Below are positions 1 to 9,008 of a stretch of DNA of 64,000 nt, one piece after another. Position numbers and translations under genes: made by a program. Position 1 is the stretch's first letter, and every line of letters begins with the position of its first letter. This DNA comes from Massilia sp. NR 4-1 (GTDB lineage Bacteria; Pseudomonadota; Gammaproteobacteria; Burkholderiales; Burkholderiaceae_D), in contig NZ_CP012201.1 of the NCBI RefSeq assembly GCF_001191005.1, positions 1,798,001 through 1,862,000 on the forward strand, read 5' to 3'. The notes beneath the pieces were generated by a model. The model was not told the origin of the DNA. It made no database searches and saw only the letters and a program-made list of their open reading frames with translations.

Positions 1-953
1 AAAAATTCCCGCTGATCGACGAGCATGGCCAGACCTGGGCCATGGGCGGCGTTTCCACCGATATCTCGGACCGCAAGAAGAGCGAACTGGAACTGATCCA
101 GTACCGCAACCACCTGGAAGAGCTTGTGCAGGTGCGCACCGCGCAGATGATGGAGGCCAACCGCGACCTGGCCGAATCGCTGGAAACCCTGCGCCGCGCC
201 CAGGATGAACTGGTGCGCAGCGAGAAGCTGGCGGCGCTGGGATCGCTGGTGGCGGGCGTGGCGCATGAGCTGAATACGCCCATCGGCAACAGCCTGCTGG
301 CGGTCAGCACCCTGATCGACCAGACCACGCAATTCCAGAAGCAGTGCGCGCAAGGCATCAAGCGCTCGACGCTCGAAACCTATATCACCGACGTGAACGG
401 CGGCGGCCAGATCGTCCTGCGCAATCTGCACCGGGCGGTGGACCTGGTGGCCAGCTTCAAGCAAGTGGCGGTGGACCGCGCCACCTCGCAGTGCCGCGAG
501 TTCCGCCTGTGCGACCTGGCCTGCGAAATCCTCCTGGTGCTGATGCCGACCTTTAAGAATTCCGGCATCCTGGTGCGGCAGGACGTGCCGCAGACCATCC
601 TGATGCACAGCTATCCCGGCCCCTTCGGCCAGGTGCTGATCAATCTCGTCAACAATAGCCTGATGCACGCCTTCGAGGGACGGCACGAAGGCGAAATCTG
701 GATCAGCGCCAGCCTGGCCGAGGAACAGTGGGTGGAAGTGACGGTGCGCGACAACGGCGCCGGCATCGCGCCGGAAAATATGAGCCGCATTTACGATCCC
801 TTCTTCACCACCAAGCTGGGACGGGGCGGCTCGGGCCTGGGCCTGAACATCGTCTACAACATCGTTTACGGCGTCCTGGGCGGCAAGATTGAAGTGCGCA
901 GCGAACTGGGTCAGGGCACCAGCTTCATCATGACCTTGCCGACCCGCGTTTAG
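1..953 (+). CDS. PAS-type sensor histidine kinase, C-terminal part
   Basis: The reading frame is already open at base 3, so the start lies before the window. The first visible residues, ending in TDISDRKK, are the typical end of a PAS/PAC sensor domain. A short coiled linker follows, then the H-box with the phospho-acceptor histidine in VAHELNTPIGN, the N-box (LINLVNNSLMHAF), the G1 motif DNGAGI, the F-box DPFFTTK and the G2 motif GGSGLGL. It is therefore an ATP-binding autophosphorylating kinase of the HisKA/HATPase_c type, probably responding through its PAS domain. No response regulator follows it. The gene ends by overlapping the last 4 bases of the convergent PhzF-like gene. Confidence 0.93.
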   Translation, partial: KFPLIDEHGQTWAMGGVSTDISDRKKSELELIQYRNHLEELVQVRTAQMMEANRDLAESLETLRRAQDELVRSEKLAALGSLVAGVAHELNTPIGNSLLAVSTLIDQTTQFQKQCAQGIKRSTLETYITDVNGGGQIVLRNLHRAVDLVASFKQVAVDRATSQCREFRLCDLACEILLVLMPTFKNSGILVRQDVPQTILMHSYPGPFGQVLINLVNNSLMHAFEGRHEGEIWISASLAEEQWVEVTVRDNGAGIAPENMSRIYDPFFTTKLGRGGSGLGLNIVYNIVYGVLGGKIEVRSELGQGTSFIMTLPTRV

Positions 954-1864
954 TCCACGCGCAGATCGACGGCGAACAGTTGCACCGCATCGCCTGCGAT
1001 GGCGACGCCGACAGCCTCGCCATCCTCTATCGCCACCATCACCCGCACCACGCCGTCGCGGCGCAGGGCCCGGCCCTGGTGGCCGTCGAAGGCCAGGCGG
1101 CAACCATCGTGCGGCAGCAAGCCGTGGCGCACGATGTAGGCGCCCAAAGGTCCGTTGGCATTGCCCGTGACCGGGTCTTCGGCGATGCCGATGGCGGGGG
1201 CGAACATGCGGCCCTCGGTACTGGCATCGTCCCGGATCACGAAGGGATAGAAGCCGTTGCAGCCGATATCGCGGCTGATCGCGCTCAAGACGTCGGCGTC
1301 CGGGCGCAGCGCTTCCAGCTCGAAGTCGCGCCGCAGCGGCAACAACACCTTGGAATGGCCGGTGGAGACGATCTGCACCGGCAGATGCGCTTCAAGATCG
1401 GCGGCGCCGATTCCCAGCGCCTGCGCCACGCGCTGCCGCTGCGCAGCATCGAATGAATCGCCAAAGGAAATCGGACCTTGGTGCATGACGATGCGGTAGT
1501 CGCCTTCATGCCGCTGGATATCGATGCGCTGCAGGCCGGCGCCGGTCTTTTGCACCAGGCTGGTGGCGGGAAGGCCAAGCTGGCAGGCCCGCGCATAGTG
1601 GGCCGCAATGGTCGCGTGGCCGCACACCGGCACCTCGACCGAAGGCGTGAAGTAGCGGATATGCAGGTCGTGGTCCGGGCCGTGGGGCTTGAGCACGAAG
1701 GCGGTTTCGGAATGGCGCAGCTCGCGCGCAATGTCCTGCATCTGCCGGCCGGACAGGCCGTCCGCGTCGAGCACCACGCCCGCCGGGTTGCCCCGGAAAG
1801 GAGTGCGGGTGAAGGCGTCGATATGCACCAGGCGTACGGTGTCGGGGGAAGTTTTCGGATTCAT
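950..1864 (-). CDS. PhzF family isomerase/epimerase-like protein
   Basis: This 304-residue protein has the PhzF fold signature from its first lines: the N-terminal IDAFTRTPFRGNPAGVV, then the ETAFV segment carrying the conserved acidic residue, and a second half with DPVTGNANGPLGAY. PhzF itself isomerises a dihydro-anthranilate in phenazine synthesis. Most family members stand alone, as here, and their substrates are unknown. No phenazine genes are nearby, so a phenazine role should not be assumed. It is divergent from the LysR regulator that starts 79 bases away, which suggests that regulator may control it. Length is normal for the family. Confidence 0.9.
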   Translation of the reverse strand: MNPKTSPDTVRLVHIDAFTRTPFRGNPAGVVLDADGLSGRQMQDIARELRHSETAFVLKPHGPDHDLHIRYFTPSVEVPVCGHATIAAHYARACQLGLPATSLVQKTGAGLQRIDIQRHEGDYRIVMHQGPISFGDSFDAAQRQRVAQALGIGAADLEAHLPVQIVSTGHSKVLLPLRRDFELEALRPDADVLSAISRDIGCNGFYPFVIRDDASTEGRMFAPAIGIAEDPVTGNANGPLGAYIVRHGLLPHDGCRLAFDGHQGRALRRDGVVRVMVAIEDGEAVGVAIAGDAVQLFAVDLRVD

Positions 1865-1942
1865 GCCGCCAGCTTAATTATCAACCACATTCATAACAAT
1901 CCATGTCCAGAGTGATAGACTGTCCTGAAAATCGGGAGAATC

Positions 1943-2836
1943 ATGGAAAGCCTGGACGATTATCTGAACTTCATCGCCATCGTCGATGCCGGCTCGCTGA
2001 CGGCGGCGGCGCGCAATAGCGGGCGTTCGCTGCAATCGGTCAGCCGCTCCCTGGCTGCATTGGAAGCCGCCCTGGGCGCGCAACTGATCCGGCGCACCAC
2101 GCGCAAGCTGCACGCCACGCCGGCAGGCGCCGCCTTTTACGAGCGCATGCGGCTGGTCCTGGCCGACATCGCCGCCGCCCGCGCCGAAGTACGCAGCGAA
2201 ACCCGGGTGGTCAGCGGCAGCCTGCGCGTCGGCGGCCCGGCGCTGTTCGGCTCCACCTACCTGGCCGGCATGGCCGCCAGCTTCATGCAGCGCTGGCCCG
2301 AAGTGAAAATCGATCTGGTGCTGGGCGACCGCCATGCCGACCTGGTGGCCGACAAGCTCGATCTGGCGATACGGCTGGGCGCCCTGCCCAACTCCTCGCT
2401 GCATGCGCGCCCGCTGGGCAATCTGCGGCGCGTCTTCTTCGCCAGCCCTTCCTGGCTGCGCACGCACGGCCAGCCCGAGACGCCGGAAGCGCTGGCAAAC
2501 CTGCCCTGCGTGGTGCGCACCATCGGCCGGGATGGCAACCGCTGGCCCTACATGCTCGATGGCGAAGTCCGGCATGTACGGGTGGCGGGCGCTTTCCGCG
2601 CCAACGATGCCGCTGCCTGCAACGAGGCGGTGGCCTGCGGCGCTGGGGCCGGGATGGCGCCCTATTGGCAGGTGCGCCGCCTACTCGACGAAGGCCGGGT
2701 GGCACTGATGCTGGCCGCCTACGAACCGCCGCCGATACCGGTGCAGGCGGTCTGGCATGCCAGCGCGCGGCTACCGGCCCGTACCCGTCTGCTGATCGAC
2801 CATCTCGCCGTGCAGTTCTCCAGCCTGCGCTGGTGA
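1943..2836 (+). CDS. LysR-family transcriptional regulator
   Basis: The protein has 297 residues. Residues 1-60 form the winged HTH (DYLNFIAIVDAGSLTAAARN, then SVSRSLAALEAALGAQLI), followed by a type-2 periplasmic-binding-like effector domain from about residue 90. A GGGAG ribosome site precedes the ATG by 5 bases. LysR proteins usually regulate a divergent neighbour, here the PhzF-like gene, through the 78-base shared promoter region. The last 66 bases overlap the 3' end of the convergent acyltransferase gene. Confidence 0.93.
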   Translation: MESLDDYLNFIAIVDAGSLTAAARNSGRSLQSVSRSLAALEAALGAQLIRRTTRKLHATPAGAAFYERMRLVLADIAAARAEVRSETRVVSGSLRVGGPALFGSTYLAGMAASFMQRWPEVKIDLVLGDRHADLVADKLDLAIRLGALPNSSLHARPLGNLRRVFFASPSWLRTHGQPETPEALANLPCVVRTIGRDGNRWPYMLDGEVRHVRVAGAFRANDAAACNEAVACGAGAGMAPYWQVRRLLDEGRVALMLAAYEPPPIPVQAVWHASARLPARTRLLIDHLAVQFSSLRW

Positions 2837-3970
2837 TTGGCCGCGTCCATCGGCCCAGGCGCGGATGCGGCGGCTGGCCGGTTGTGCCAGGTAGCGCGCC
2901 ACCAGCCATGCCACTGCGCCACTGAGCAGCAAGAACAGCAGGAACCATGGCAGGCGGCTGGCATACGTCAGCTCCTTCTTGCTCAGCACATTGCGCATCA
3001 GGGCCAGCACGATCACGTGAAAGAGATACAGCTCGTAGCTATGCCGCCCGGCCCAGCGCAGCAGGACGCCCAGGCCGCCGGCGCACAGCGTTGGCCGGGA
3101 GTCGCCGGCCGACGTGTACAGGTAAAGCGCGACAAACAAGGCCATCATGCTGAAACCCAGCGCCTCGTGGCCGCCGAAGCCGATCAGGTAAACCGCCGCC
3201 ATGCCAACCGCGGCGCCAAGACGTAGCGGCCGCCGCCACTGGAGCGGCAACGCTGCGCGGCGTACCAGCAAGGCGGTCAGGCAGCCGATGGCGATCGCGT
3301 CGAAGCAAGCCTGATAGGCATACATATAGTAGATCTCGTTATCGGCATGGGCGGCACGGTAGAACGGCGCATACAGCACCAACAGCAGGCACAGCGCCAC
3401 GAACAGCCAGTTGCGGCGCAGGACCAGGCAGGCCGGCGGCAGCGCCAGATAGAACACTTCCTCCACCGACAGCGACCAGTATACGTTCAGGCAGTAGTTG
3501 AAATAGCCATAGGACTGCATCAGGACGTTGTGCCAGAAGGTGAGCACCGAACCCGCGCCCAGCAGGAAATGCGAGGCGGGCAGATTGTTGCCGCCATCGG
3601 TATTGCTGAAGTGCGGCACGCCGATGCTGCCCAGCGTGACGACGATGGCGAGTGCCGCCAGCAAAGGCGGCAGGATGCGCGCCGCGCGATAGGCATAGAA
3701 GCTGCGCATATCGATACGGCCCAGGCTTCCCCAGCGCTGCAGCACGCCCGAGGTGATCAGAAAGCCCGAAATCACGAAGAAGATGGTGACGCCATAGTTG
3801 CCGTTGTAGACCATGGCACCCAGCAGCTTGTGCGGGATCAGCGTGCCGAGCGGGCTGTCTTTCAGGCCATAGGCCAGCGTGAAGTGCAGCAGCAGGACGC
3901 AGCTGATCGCCACGCCGCGCAGCAGGTCGATGCGCGCATTGCGCAGCTGGCTTGCTTGTACCATAGTCAT
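2771..3970 (-). CDS. acyltransferase 3 family membrane protein (OafA-like)
   Basis: The protein has 399 residues, is strongly hydrophobic and shows about ten membrane segments. The N-terminus RIDLLRGVAISCVLLLHF carries the conserved Arg and His of the acyltransferase-3 family, and VISGFLITSG and WSLSVEE are further family signatures. Members transfer O-acyl groups to surface sugars at the inner membrane. Its ATG overlaps the TGA of the upstream TonB-receptor gene (ATGA), so the two are translationally coupled. The acceptor substrate cannot be told from sequence. Confidence 0.9.
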   Translation of the reverse strand: MTMVQASQLRNARIDLLRGVAISCVLLLHFTLAYGLKDSPLGTLIPHKLLGAMVYNGNYGVTIFFVISGFLITSGVLQRWGSLGRIDMRSFYAYRAARILPPLLAALAIVVTLGSIGVPHFSNTDGGNNLPASHFLLGAGSVLTFWHNVLMQSYGYFNYCLNVYWSLSVEEVFYLALPPACLVLRRNWLFVALCLLLVLYAPFYRAAHADNEIYYMYAYQACFDAIAIGCLTALLVRRAALPLQWRRPLRLGAAVGMAAVYLIGFGGHEALGFSMMALFVALYLYTSAGDSRPTLCAGGLGVLLRWAGRHSYELYLFHVIVLALMRNVLSKKELTYASRLPWFLLFLLLSGAVAWLVARYLAQPASRRIRAWADGRGQSPAQAGELHGEMVDQQTGTGR

Positions 3971-6123
3971 TCCTTGCCTTTACCGAATTCGTAAGTGATG
4001 CGCAGCACGGCGCCGCTGCGCGCAGTGCTGACCTGCTCGCGGAAGGATGTCTGCGCCAGATACTCCTCGCGCGAGACCTGGTCGCGGTGCAGCAGGTTGC
4101 TGACGCCGATCCGCAGGCGGCTGCCGCTTTCCAGTTTCCATATGCCGTACACGTCCAGCTCCCGCGAGGCCGGATTCACGCTGGCGGTGTCGATGCCGAT
4201 CCGCGACCTGCCGCCGCCTTGATAATTGAAATCGGCGCCCAGGTCAAGCTGGCCCTTGCTGTATTCGAGTCCGAGATTGGCGCTGACGGGCTGCTGCTGA
4301 GCCAGGCGGTTGTCGGGGCCGGGCAAACGCTTCACGCGCGACCAGTTGCGCGTCAGATTGGCGTTCAAAGCCAAGGGCGGCGCATCGGCCATGAAGGAGG
4401 CCAGCGGCAGCTTGGCTTCCAGCGTGAAGCCATGCACATTGGCCTGGCCCTGGTTGGTGGGCGTGGCAAGCCAGCGCGTCCCTTCCTTGACCAGCAAGGG
4501 CAGGATCACATCGTCGATGCGGCGCAGGAAGACGCTGGCCGCCAGCAGGCCGCTCTTGCCCACATAGCGTTCATAACCCGCATCCAGCCCCCATGCGCGT
4601 TCCGGGCGCAGGTCGGGATTGCCCTGGATGTCGGGCCGGACGGCGCTATTGTTGGCGTCGATGGTGAAGCGGCGCGGGAAGAGCTGCGACATGGTCGGCG
4701 CCTTGTAGGTGCGCGCGATGCCGGCGCGCCATTTATGCTCGGCCGAAGGCTTGTAGGCTGCCTGCAGGATGGGACTCAAGATCGGCGAGCGCTTGCTAAT
4801 TTCCTGCTGCTGGCGATCCTGAATCGTGGTTTCCAGCAGCTCTCCGCGCAGACCGAGCGAGAAGGCCCATGCGGGCGACAAGTCCCACTCATCCTGCACG
4901 TAGGCGGCGAAACGCTTGCTGCTGCCCTTGAAGCGCTCATCCGGCACCGGTCTCACCGCCCCCGTGGCGAAAAATTCGTTTTCAAGGCGGTCTTGCGAGC
5001 GCTGGATACGCGCCAGTTCCCAGCCTGCGCTCAGCGCATGGCCGCCACTGGGCTGAGCCGCATACTTGCCGGAGGCGGTGACGCCGGTTTCGTTCACATC
5101 GGCGTTGACGTGGCGGCGCAATGGGAGGCCCGGGCTGCCGGGATGGCCGCCAAAATCGTATTCCGTGCGACGTGGATTGTGCTGGATGCCAAGCTTGTAT
5201 TCCCTGCCGCCGCCTGCCTCCAGCTCGCGCTGCCAATGCAGGTCGCTGCGCAGCATCAGGGCCTTGGCGCGAAAGACGCTGCCGCCATCCGGATACTCGC
5301 CAGCCTCGCCCGCGATCAGCCGTTCCTGCCCGGAGATCGCCACCTTGCGGCGCGTAACGCCGATGAAGCTCTGCGACGTCAGCGTTTCCCCTTCGCCCAG
5401 ATTCCAGTTGATGCGGGGCGAAAGATTGAGCATATTGGCGCTATTGGTTTCGCGTTCGCCGCGAATGCGCCAGTGCACCAAATCCCCTTCCCGGCTGCGC
5501 TGGATATCGTCCACCATGCGCGGTTCATCCTCCACGGAGCGCTGCAGGTCCAGTCCCACCAGATAGGAATAGCTGTCGGTCTTGCCCGATATCTGACCAT
5601 TCAATCCAGGCAGAAGGTGCTGCCATTGCCGGCCCAGGGTCAGTTTGAGTTCCTGCACCGGCCGCGAAGCCACCTTGCGCAGCACGATATTGATGGTGCC
5701 GGCGATGGCCTGCGTGCCGAGTTCCGCGCTGGCTGCCTGCACCACCTCCACGCGCTCGATCAGGTCCGGCGCGATCGAGTCGAGCGAAAAGCCGTTCGGC
5801 ACGGCCATGCCGTTCAGCAGAATCTGCACATAGCCGCTGCCCAGCCCCCGCATGCGGATCTCGCTGCCCTTGCCTCCGCCGCCGTCTCCCAGGCTGATGC
5901 CGGGAATGCGTTTCAGCGCCTCGGCCAGCGAGCGGTCGCCCTGTTTCATCAACTCCTCGTGGCCCACCAGCAGGGTGCTGGCGGTTTCCTGGCGGCGCTG
6001 TTCGAGCTTGCCGCCAGTGACCTGGACTTTATCCATAGGCTGGCCGGCGGCGTGGTCGGCAGCCCGCGCGGCGGCGGGCAACAGGGCCAGCGCACCAGCG
6101 ATGGCGCAACGCATGATCTGCAT
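3967..6123 (-). CDS. TonB-dependent outer-membrane receptor
   Basis: The start at 6123 is chosen because AAGGAG lies 5 bases upstream and a signal peptide (MQIMRCAIAGALALLPAAAR-A) begins there; a longer frame to 6159 has no such support. The 718-residue product has the plug domain (residues about 30-150, with VQVTGGK near the N-terminus and IERVEVVQAASAELG) and a beta-barrel ending in an aromatic-rich strand (LRITYEFGKGKE). It should import a ligand across the outer membrane using TonB energy. It sits in an operon behind a BlaI/M56-type regulatory pair and before an acyltransferase. The ligand is not evident. Confidence 0.92.
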   Translation of the reverse strand: MQIMRCAIAGALALLPAAARAADHAAGQPMDKVQVTGGKLEQRRQETASTLLVGHEELMKQGDRSLAEALKRIPGISLGDGGGGKGSEIRMRGLGSGYVQILLNGMAVPNGFSLDSIAPDLIERVEVVQAASAELGTQAIAGTINIVLRKVASRPVQELKLTLGRQWQHLLPGLNGQISGKTDSYSYLVGLDLQRSVEDEPRMVDDIQRSREGDLVHWRIRGERETNSANMLNLSPRINWNLGEGETLTSQSFIGVTRRKVAISGQERLIAGEAGEYPDGGSVFRAKALMLRSDLHWQRELEAGGGREYKLGIQHNPRRTEYDFGGHPGSPGLPLRRHVNADVNETGVTASGKYAAQPSGGHALSAGWELARIQRSQDRLENEFFATGAVRPVPDERFKGSSKRFAAYVQDEWDLSPAWAFSLGLRGELLETTIQDRQQQEISKRSPILSPILQAAYKPSAEHKWRAGIARTYKAPTMSQLFPRRFTIDANNSAVRPDIQGNPDLRPERAWGLDAGYERYVGKSGLLAASVFLRRIDDVILPLLVKEGTRWLATPTNQGQANVHGFTLEAKLPLASFMADAPPLALNANLTRNWSRVKRLPGPDNRLAQQQPVSANLGLEYSKGQLDLGADFNYQGGGRSRIGIDTASVNPASRELDVYGIWKLESGSRLRIGVSNLLHRDQVSREEYLAQTSFREQVSTARSGAVLRITYEFGKGKE

Positions 6124-6256
6124 AATTTCTCCTTTTCTTTCGGCGTGCTCCGGCTGCAATGGACGAGCGAAAGCCCGCCTCGCAAGGCCGCAGCCGCGAT
6201 TTCGTTTTGCTTAAGTGGGGGATGGGTGCCGCCGCGCCATGGACGGCACCAGGGAT

Positions 6257-7972
6257 TTAACTGCTGCTGACCGGCGATCCGCCGGGTCGAAGGTTGGCGG
6301 CGTCGCGCCTGCGCAGCGCGGACTTGAACGCGCTCTGCTCCAGATTGGCGATCAAGGTTTGCGGATCGATATGCTCGCCATTCTTCAAGGCTTCCAGGTG
6401 CAGATGGGGACCGGAAACACGCCCGCTGGCACCGGAGCGGGCGATAAGCTGGCCAGCCTTGACATGTTCGCCGGGGCGCACCGAACGGCTATCGAGGTGG
6501 GCATACAGGCTGCGCAAACCGTCCGCGTGTTCGATGACGACGACCTTGCCATATTTTTCCCCGCCTGCATACAGGTCGGTGGATTCAGCCACCACGCCGT
6601 CGGCCACTGCGCGGACCTCGGAGCCGGTCCTGGCCGCGAAGTCGACGCCATGGTGGATGCTGGCGGCAGCTGGCATGTTCGCACCATCGGCAGCGCGCTT
6701 GCGGGGCACGCCAAAGAAGCTGCTGACGCGGCCATCGCGCACGGGCTTGAGCCATGGCGCCTTGCCGGAGGCGCCAGCAACATGGCCGGACGGTTCTGCA
6801 ACGATGGCCGCTGCGGCGGAAATAGCGGCACCGGTGCGGCTCTGCTCTTCCCCACGCCAGGCAAACGCCGGCTGCAACAGGATGCTGGCGCCAAGCAGCG
6901 CGCATAGCGATGCCGTCAGCGAAACGCGGCCCGCCCAGTTCAGGCGCGCAGCCAGCGGCTGGCGGATCAGGCGGATGCGCATGCCCAGCGCAGCCAGGCC
7001 GTCGCCGCCAAAAGCGAGCGACGCATACTGGCTGGTCTGCATGGACTGCTGCTGGACTTTCAATTGACCCAGCAAGGCCGCCGCATAATTCTTATGCTGA
7101 ACCGGCGGACGGCCGGCCAGCACGCGCCGGTCGCAAGCCAGCTCCTGGGCCAGCGCCAGCTTTTCGCGCAGCCGGGAAAACACGGGATTGAACCAGAACA
7201 GGGTTTGCAGGGCCAGGCTGAGATGCAGGCAAAGCTGGTCGCGGCTGCGCCAGTGGGTCAGTTCGTGGGCGACGATGAGTTCCTGCTGGCCCGGGTCCAT
7301 GCCGCGCAGATGTTCAGGCAGCAGCAGCATCGGCTGCAAGCAGCCCAGCAGCATCGGCGAGATGGGCGCGCTGGTTTCGCGGATGCGCAAGCCCTTTTCC
7401 AGCAGGGCGGCGCCGTCCTCGCGGGCAAAGCCGGGATGCAGGCGCAGCGTGCGCGCATCCAGCGCATAAGATGCCGCCAGCAGAGCGGACAGCAAGCGGC
7501 GCACGCGCAGCCAGCGCGCCGCGGTGGCAAACAGGCCACAGAGATAGACCGCGAGCCAAACCTGGCCGGCTAGCAGCAGGCCGGATGTGAAGCCGCCATC
7601 GGCATCATCCGGGGTGCCCGCATGCACGGCGTCTGGCGCGCTGCCTTTCGCGGCTGCACCGGCTGCATCGTGGTCGGTATGGGCATCCGCCTCGTTGGCG
7701 TCCACAAGCTGGCCACGTTCGGCGGCCATGCTTGCAGGCGGGGCATCGCGCAGCTCAATCGCCGGCAGCAGGCTGAAAGCTGCGCTGCCGGGCATCAGCA
7801 CAGCGGCAAAGCTGACGGCGATGGCCAGTTGCGCCAGCAGCCAGACGCGCCGTCCCATCGCCACGGCTGGCCAGAACCGCGCCGCTGCATGCAACAGTCC
7901 CCATACCAGCGCGCCGGTCAGCATGCTGGTCAGGCTGGCCTGAAGGAAGAGCAGGAAGAAATCCGACACCAT
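6257..7972 (-). CDS. M56 (BlaR1-like) membrane peptidase fused to M23 (LytM) peptidase
   Basis: The 571-residue protein has N-terminal membrane helices. An M56 zinc site of the BlaR1/MecR1 type follows, with HELTH near residue 236 and the ELACD third-ligand region near residue 280. After another membrane helix (around residue 350) comes a complete M23/LytM domain with HHGVDF near 440 and GPHLHLE near 522. BlaR1 proteins normally carry a penicillin-binding sensor at this C-terminal position; here it is replaced by a peptidoglycan-endopeptidase fold. The start overlaps the stop of the BlaI-type gene (TAATG), the usual BlaI-BlaR pairing. By analogy, cell-wall state could activate cleavage of the repressor; whether M23 acts as sensor or as enzyme is open. 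Confidence 0.9.
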   Translation of the reverse strand: MVSDFFLLFLQASLTSMLTGALVWGLLHAAARFWPAVAMGRRVWLLAQLAIAVSFAAVLMPGSAAFSLLPAIELRDAPPASMAAERGQLVDANEADAHTDHDAAGAAAKGSAPDAVHAGTPDDADGGFTSGLLLAGQVWLAVYLCGLFATAARWLRVRRLLSALLAASYALDARTLRLHPGFAREDGAALLEKGLRIRETSAPISPMLLGCLQPMLLLPEHLRGMDPGQQELIVAHELTHWRSRDQLCLHLSLALQTLFWFNPVFSRLREKLALAQELACDRRVLAGRPPVQHKNYAAALLGQLKVQQQSMQTSQYASLAFGGDGLAALGMRIRLIRQPLAARLNWAGRVSLTASLCALLGASILLQPAFAWRGEEQSRTGAAISAAAAIVAEPSGHVAGASGKAPWLKPVRDGRVSSFFGVPRKRAADGANMPAAASIHHGVDFAARTGSEVRAVADGVVAESTDLYAGGEKYGKVVVIEHADGLRSLYAHLDSRSVRPGEHVKAGQLIARSGASGRVSGPHLHLEALKNGEHIDPQTLIANLEQSAFKSALRRRDAANLRPGGSPVSSS

Positions 7973-8346
7973 TACTCGTCCTCCGCCGGCCAGTCCTGCA
8001 GCATGTCTTCCAGCTGCGCCAACTCGCCCTTGTCCACCAGTTTGCTGCCGGTGAACATGCTGACCGGCAGCGGGCCGTCCATCTCCATCACGCGGCGGCC
8101 GAAGTCGTGGGCGAAGGCGGCCAGGGTGGCGACTTTTTCCAGCGTCGCCTCATACACATGCACGCCGTGCACCGAATGCTGGCGCACCATCTGCTTTTCC
8201 AGCATGCGCTCCAGCGTCTTGCGCGTGGACGAATACGACCATGCCAGCTCCTCCGCCACGCGCTCGTGGATTTCGCGTGCGCTCAGCGGCTGCGCCTTCC
8301 ATAGGCATTTCAGCAAACTCAATTCGGTTGTCGAGGGAATCGGCAT
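7972..8346 (-). CDS. BlaI/MecI-family repressor
   Basis: The chosen start at 8346 has AGGAG 5 bases upstream and gives 124 residues, the normal family size. A longer frame to 8427 would run through the operator palindromes. The N-terminal winged helix (TELSLLKCLWKAQPLSAREI, then the RKTLERMLEK recognition helix) is typical, and the C-terminal half is the dimerisation and cleavage region. Family members repress their own operon until the partner M56 protease cleaves them. Two matched palindromes just upstream fit as its operators. It is the first gene of the leftward operon. Confidence 0.92.
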   Translation of the reverse strand: MPIPSTTELSLLKCLWKAQPLSAREIHERVAEELAWSYSSTRKTLERMLEKQMVRQHSVHGVHVYEATLEKVATLAAFAHDFGRRVMEMDGPLPVSMFTGSKLVDKGELAQLEDMLQDWPAEDE

Positions 8347-8377
8347 CGGCACTCCTATATGACTGGAGCCACGATAG

Positions 8378-8426
8378 TACGACACTTGTCGCACACGGGC
8401 AAGCGCTTTATGCGACAGCCGTCGCA
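8378..8426. promoter_or_regulatory. paired BlaI-type operators
   Basis: Two copies of TRCGAC-N4-GTCGCA occur: 8378-8393 (TACGAC-ACTT-GTCGCA) and 8411-8426 (TGCGAC-AGCC-GTCGCA). Their centres are 33 bases apart, about three helical turns. BlaI/MecI repressors bind dyads with TACGACA-like or TACTACA-like half-sites, so these are the likely autoregulatory operators of the gene starting at 8346. They could also affect the divergent hemerythrin gene. Confidence 0.8.
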
Positions 8427-8460
8427 CAACAATACCGCCCTGGCGTCAAGGCAGGGAAAT

Positions 8461-8474
8461 TTGACTTGGATCAA
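8461..8474. promoter_or_regulatory. FNR/Anr-type binding site
   Basis: TTGAC-TTGG-ATCAA matches the FNR consensus TTGAT-N4-ATCAA at nine of ten positions. It lies 80 bases before the hemerythrin start. FNR-type control by low oxygen fits an oxygen/NO-binding hemerythrin followed by a universal stress protein. Confidence 0.65.
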
Positions 8475-8553
8475 GGACTTTGCGGGTCCGGAATACGACA
8501 CTGCCTGCGTACCTCTTGCAGTGCGACACCAAACCGTGTGCTAGGAGAAGACC

Positions 8554-8973
8554 ATGACCTCACTTGACGGTAAGCTCGGCTACCAGCCCGGCTCCCTCGG
8601 CATTGCGGCCCTCGACGAGCCGCACCGCACCCTGCTGCGCCAGTTCGCCATTCTCCCGGCGCTGGACGACGAGCGCTTCCAAAACGCCTTCGGCACCCTG
8701 TGCGACACCATCGGCCGCGACTTCCGCGAGGAAGAGGACATGATGGAAGCGATCGATTTCCCCGGCCTGGCCGCCCACCGCGAACAGCATGCGCGCGTAC
8801 TGGCCGGCCTGCACCACTCGCTGGCAGCGCTGCAGCATGGCGACTACGGGCCGGCGCGGCGCGCCGCCGTGCTGCTGCCGGACTGGTTCGAACTGCATAT
8901 CTCGACCATGGATGCGGTGCTGGCCATGGCCCTGGCCTGGCATGAGGCCCGCACAGCGGCCACCCCGGCCTGA
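8554..8973 (+). CDS. bacteriohemerythrin-like protein
   Basis: The 139-residue product is a four-helix hemerythrin domain. Visible di-iron ligand motifs are an early histidine (EPHRTLL), the EEEDMMEAIDFPGLAAHREQH segment with its E and H-x3-H ligands, and the late DWFELHISTMD with H-x4-D. Bacteriohemerythrins bind oxygen or nitric oxide, or serve in iron/redox sensing. GGAG lies 7 bases before the ATG. A universal stress protein follows after 35 bases, likely in one transcript under the FNR-type box. Confidence 0.88.
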   Translation: MTSLDGKLGYQPGSLGIAALDEPHRTLLRQFAILPALDDERFQNAFGTLCDTIGRDFREEEDMMEAIDFPGLAAHREQHARVLAGLHHSLAALQHGDYGPARRAAVLLPDWFELHISTMDAVLAMALAWHEARTAATPA

Positions 8974-9008
8974 ATCCCTGAACCCTTTTCCCTTCGCCTG
9001 GAGTAAAC

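Noticed and set aside
6225..6250. Inverted repeat GGTGCCG/CGGCACC as terminator of the M56-M23 gene
   Set aside because: No T-run follows on the minus strand, so it would not end transcription before the TonB receptor gene.
4087..6270. 727-codon open frame on the plus strand
   Set aside because: It is antisense to the TonB-dependent receptor, whose domains and signal peptide are clear. Long antisense frames are expected at this GC content, and its translation is unlike any protein.
8494..8526. Further BlaI-like sites (TACGACAC, GTGCGACAC) before the hemerythrin gene
   Set aside because: These are isolated half-sites without the matching arm at the 4-base spacing of the two upstream dyads.
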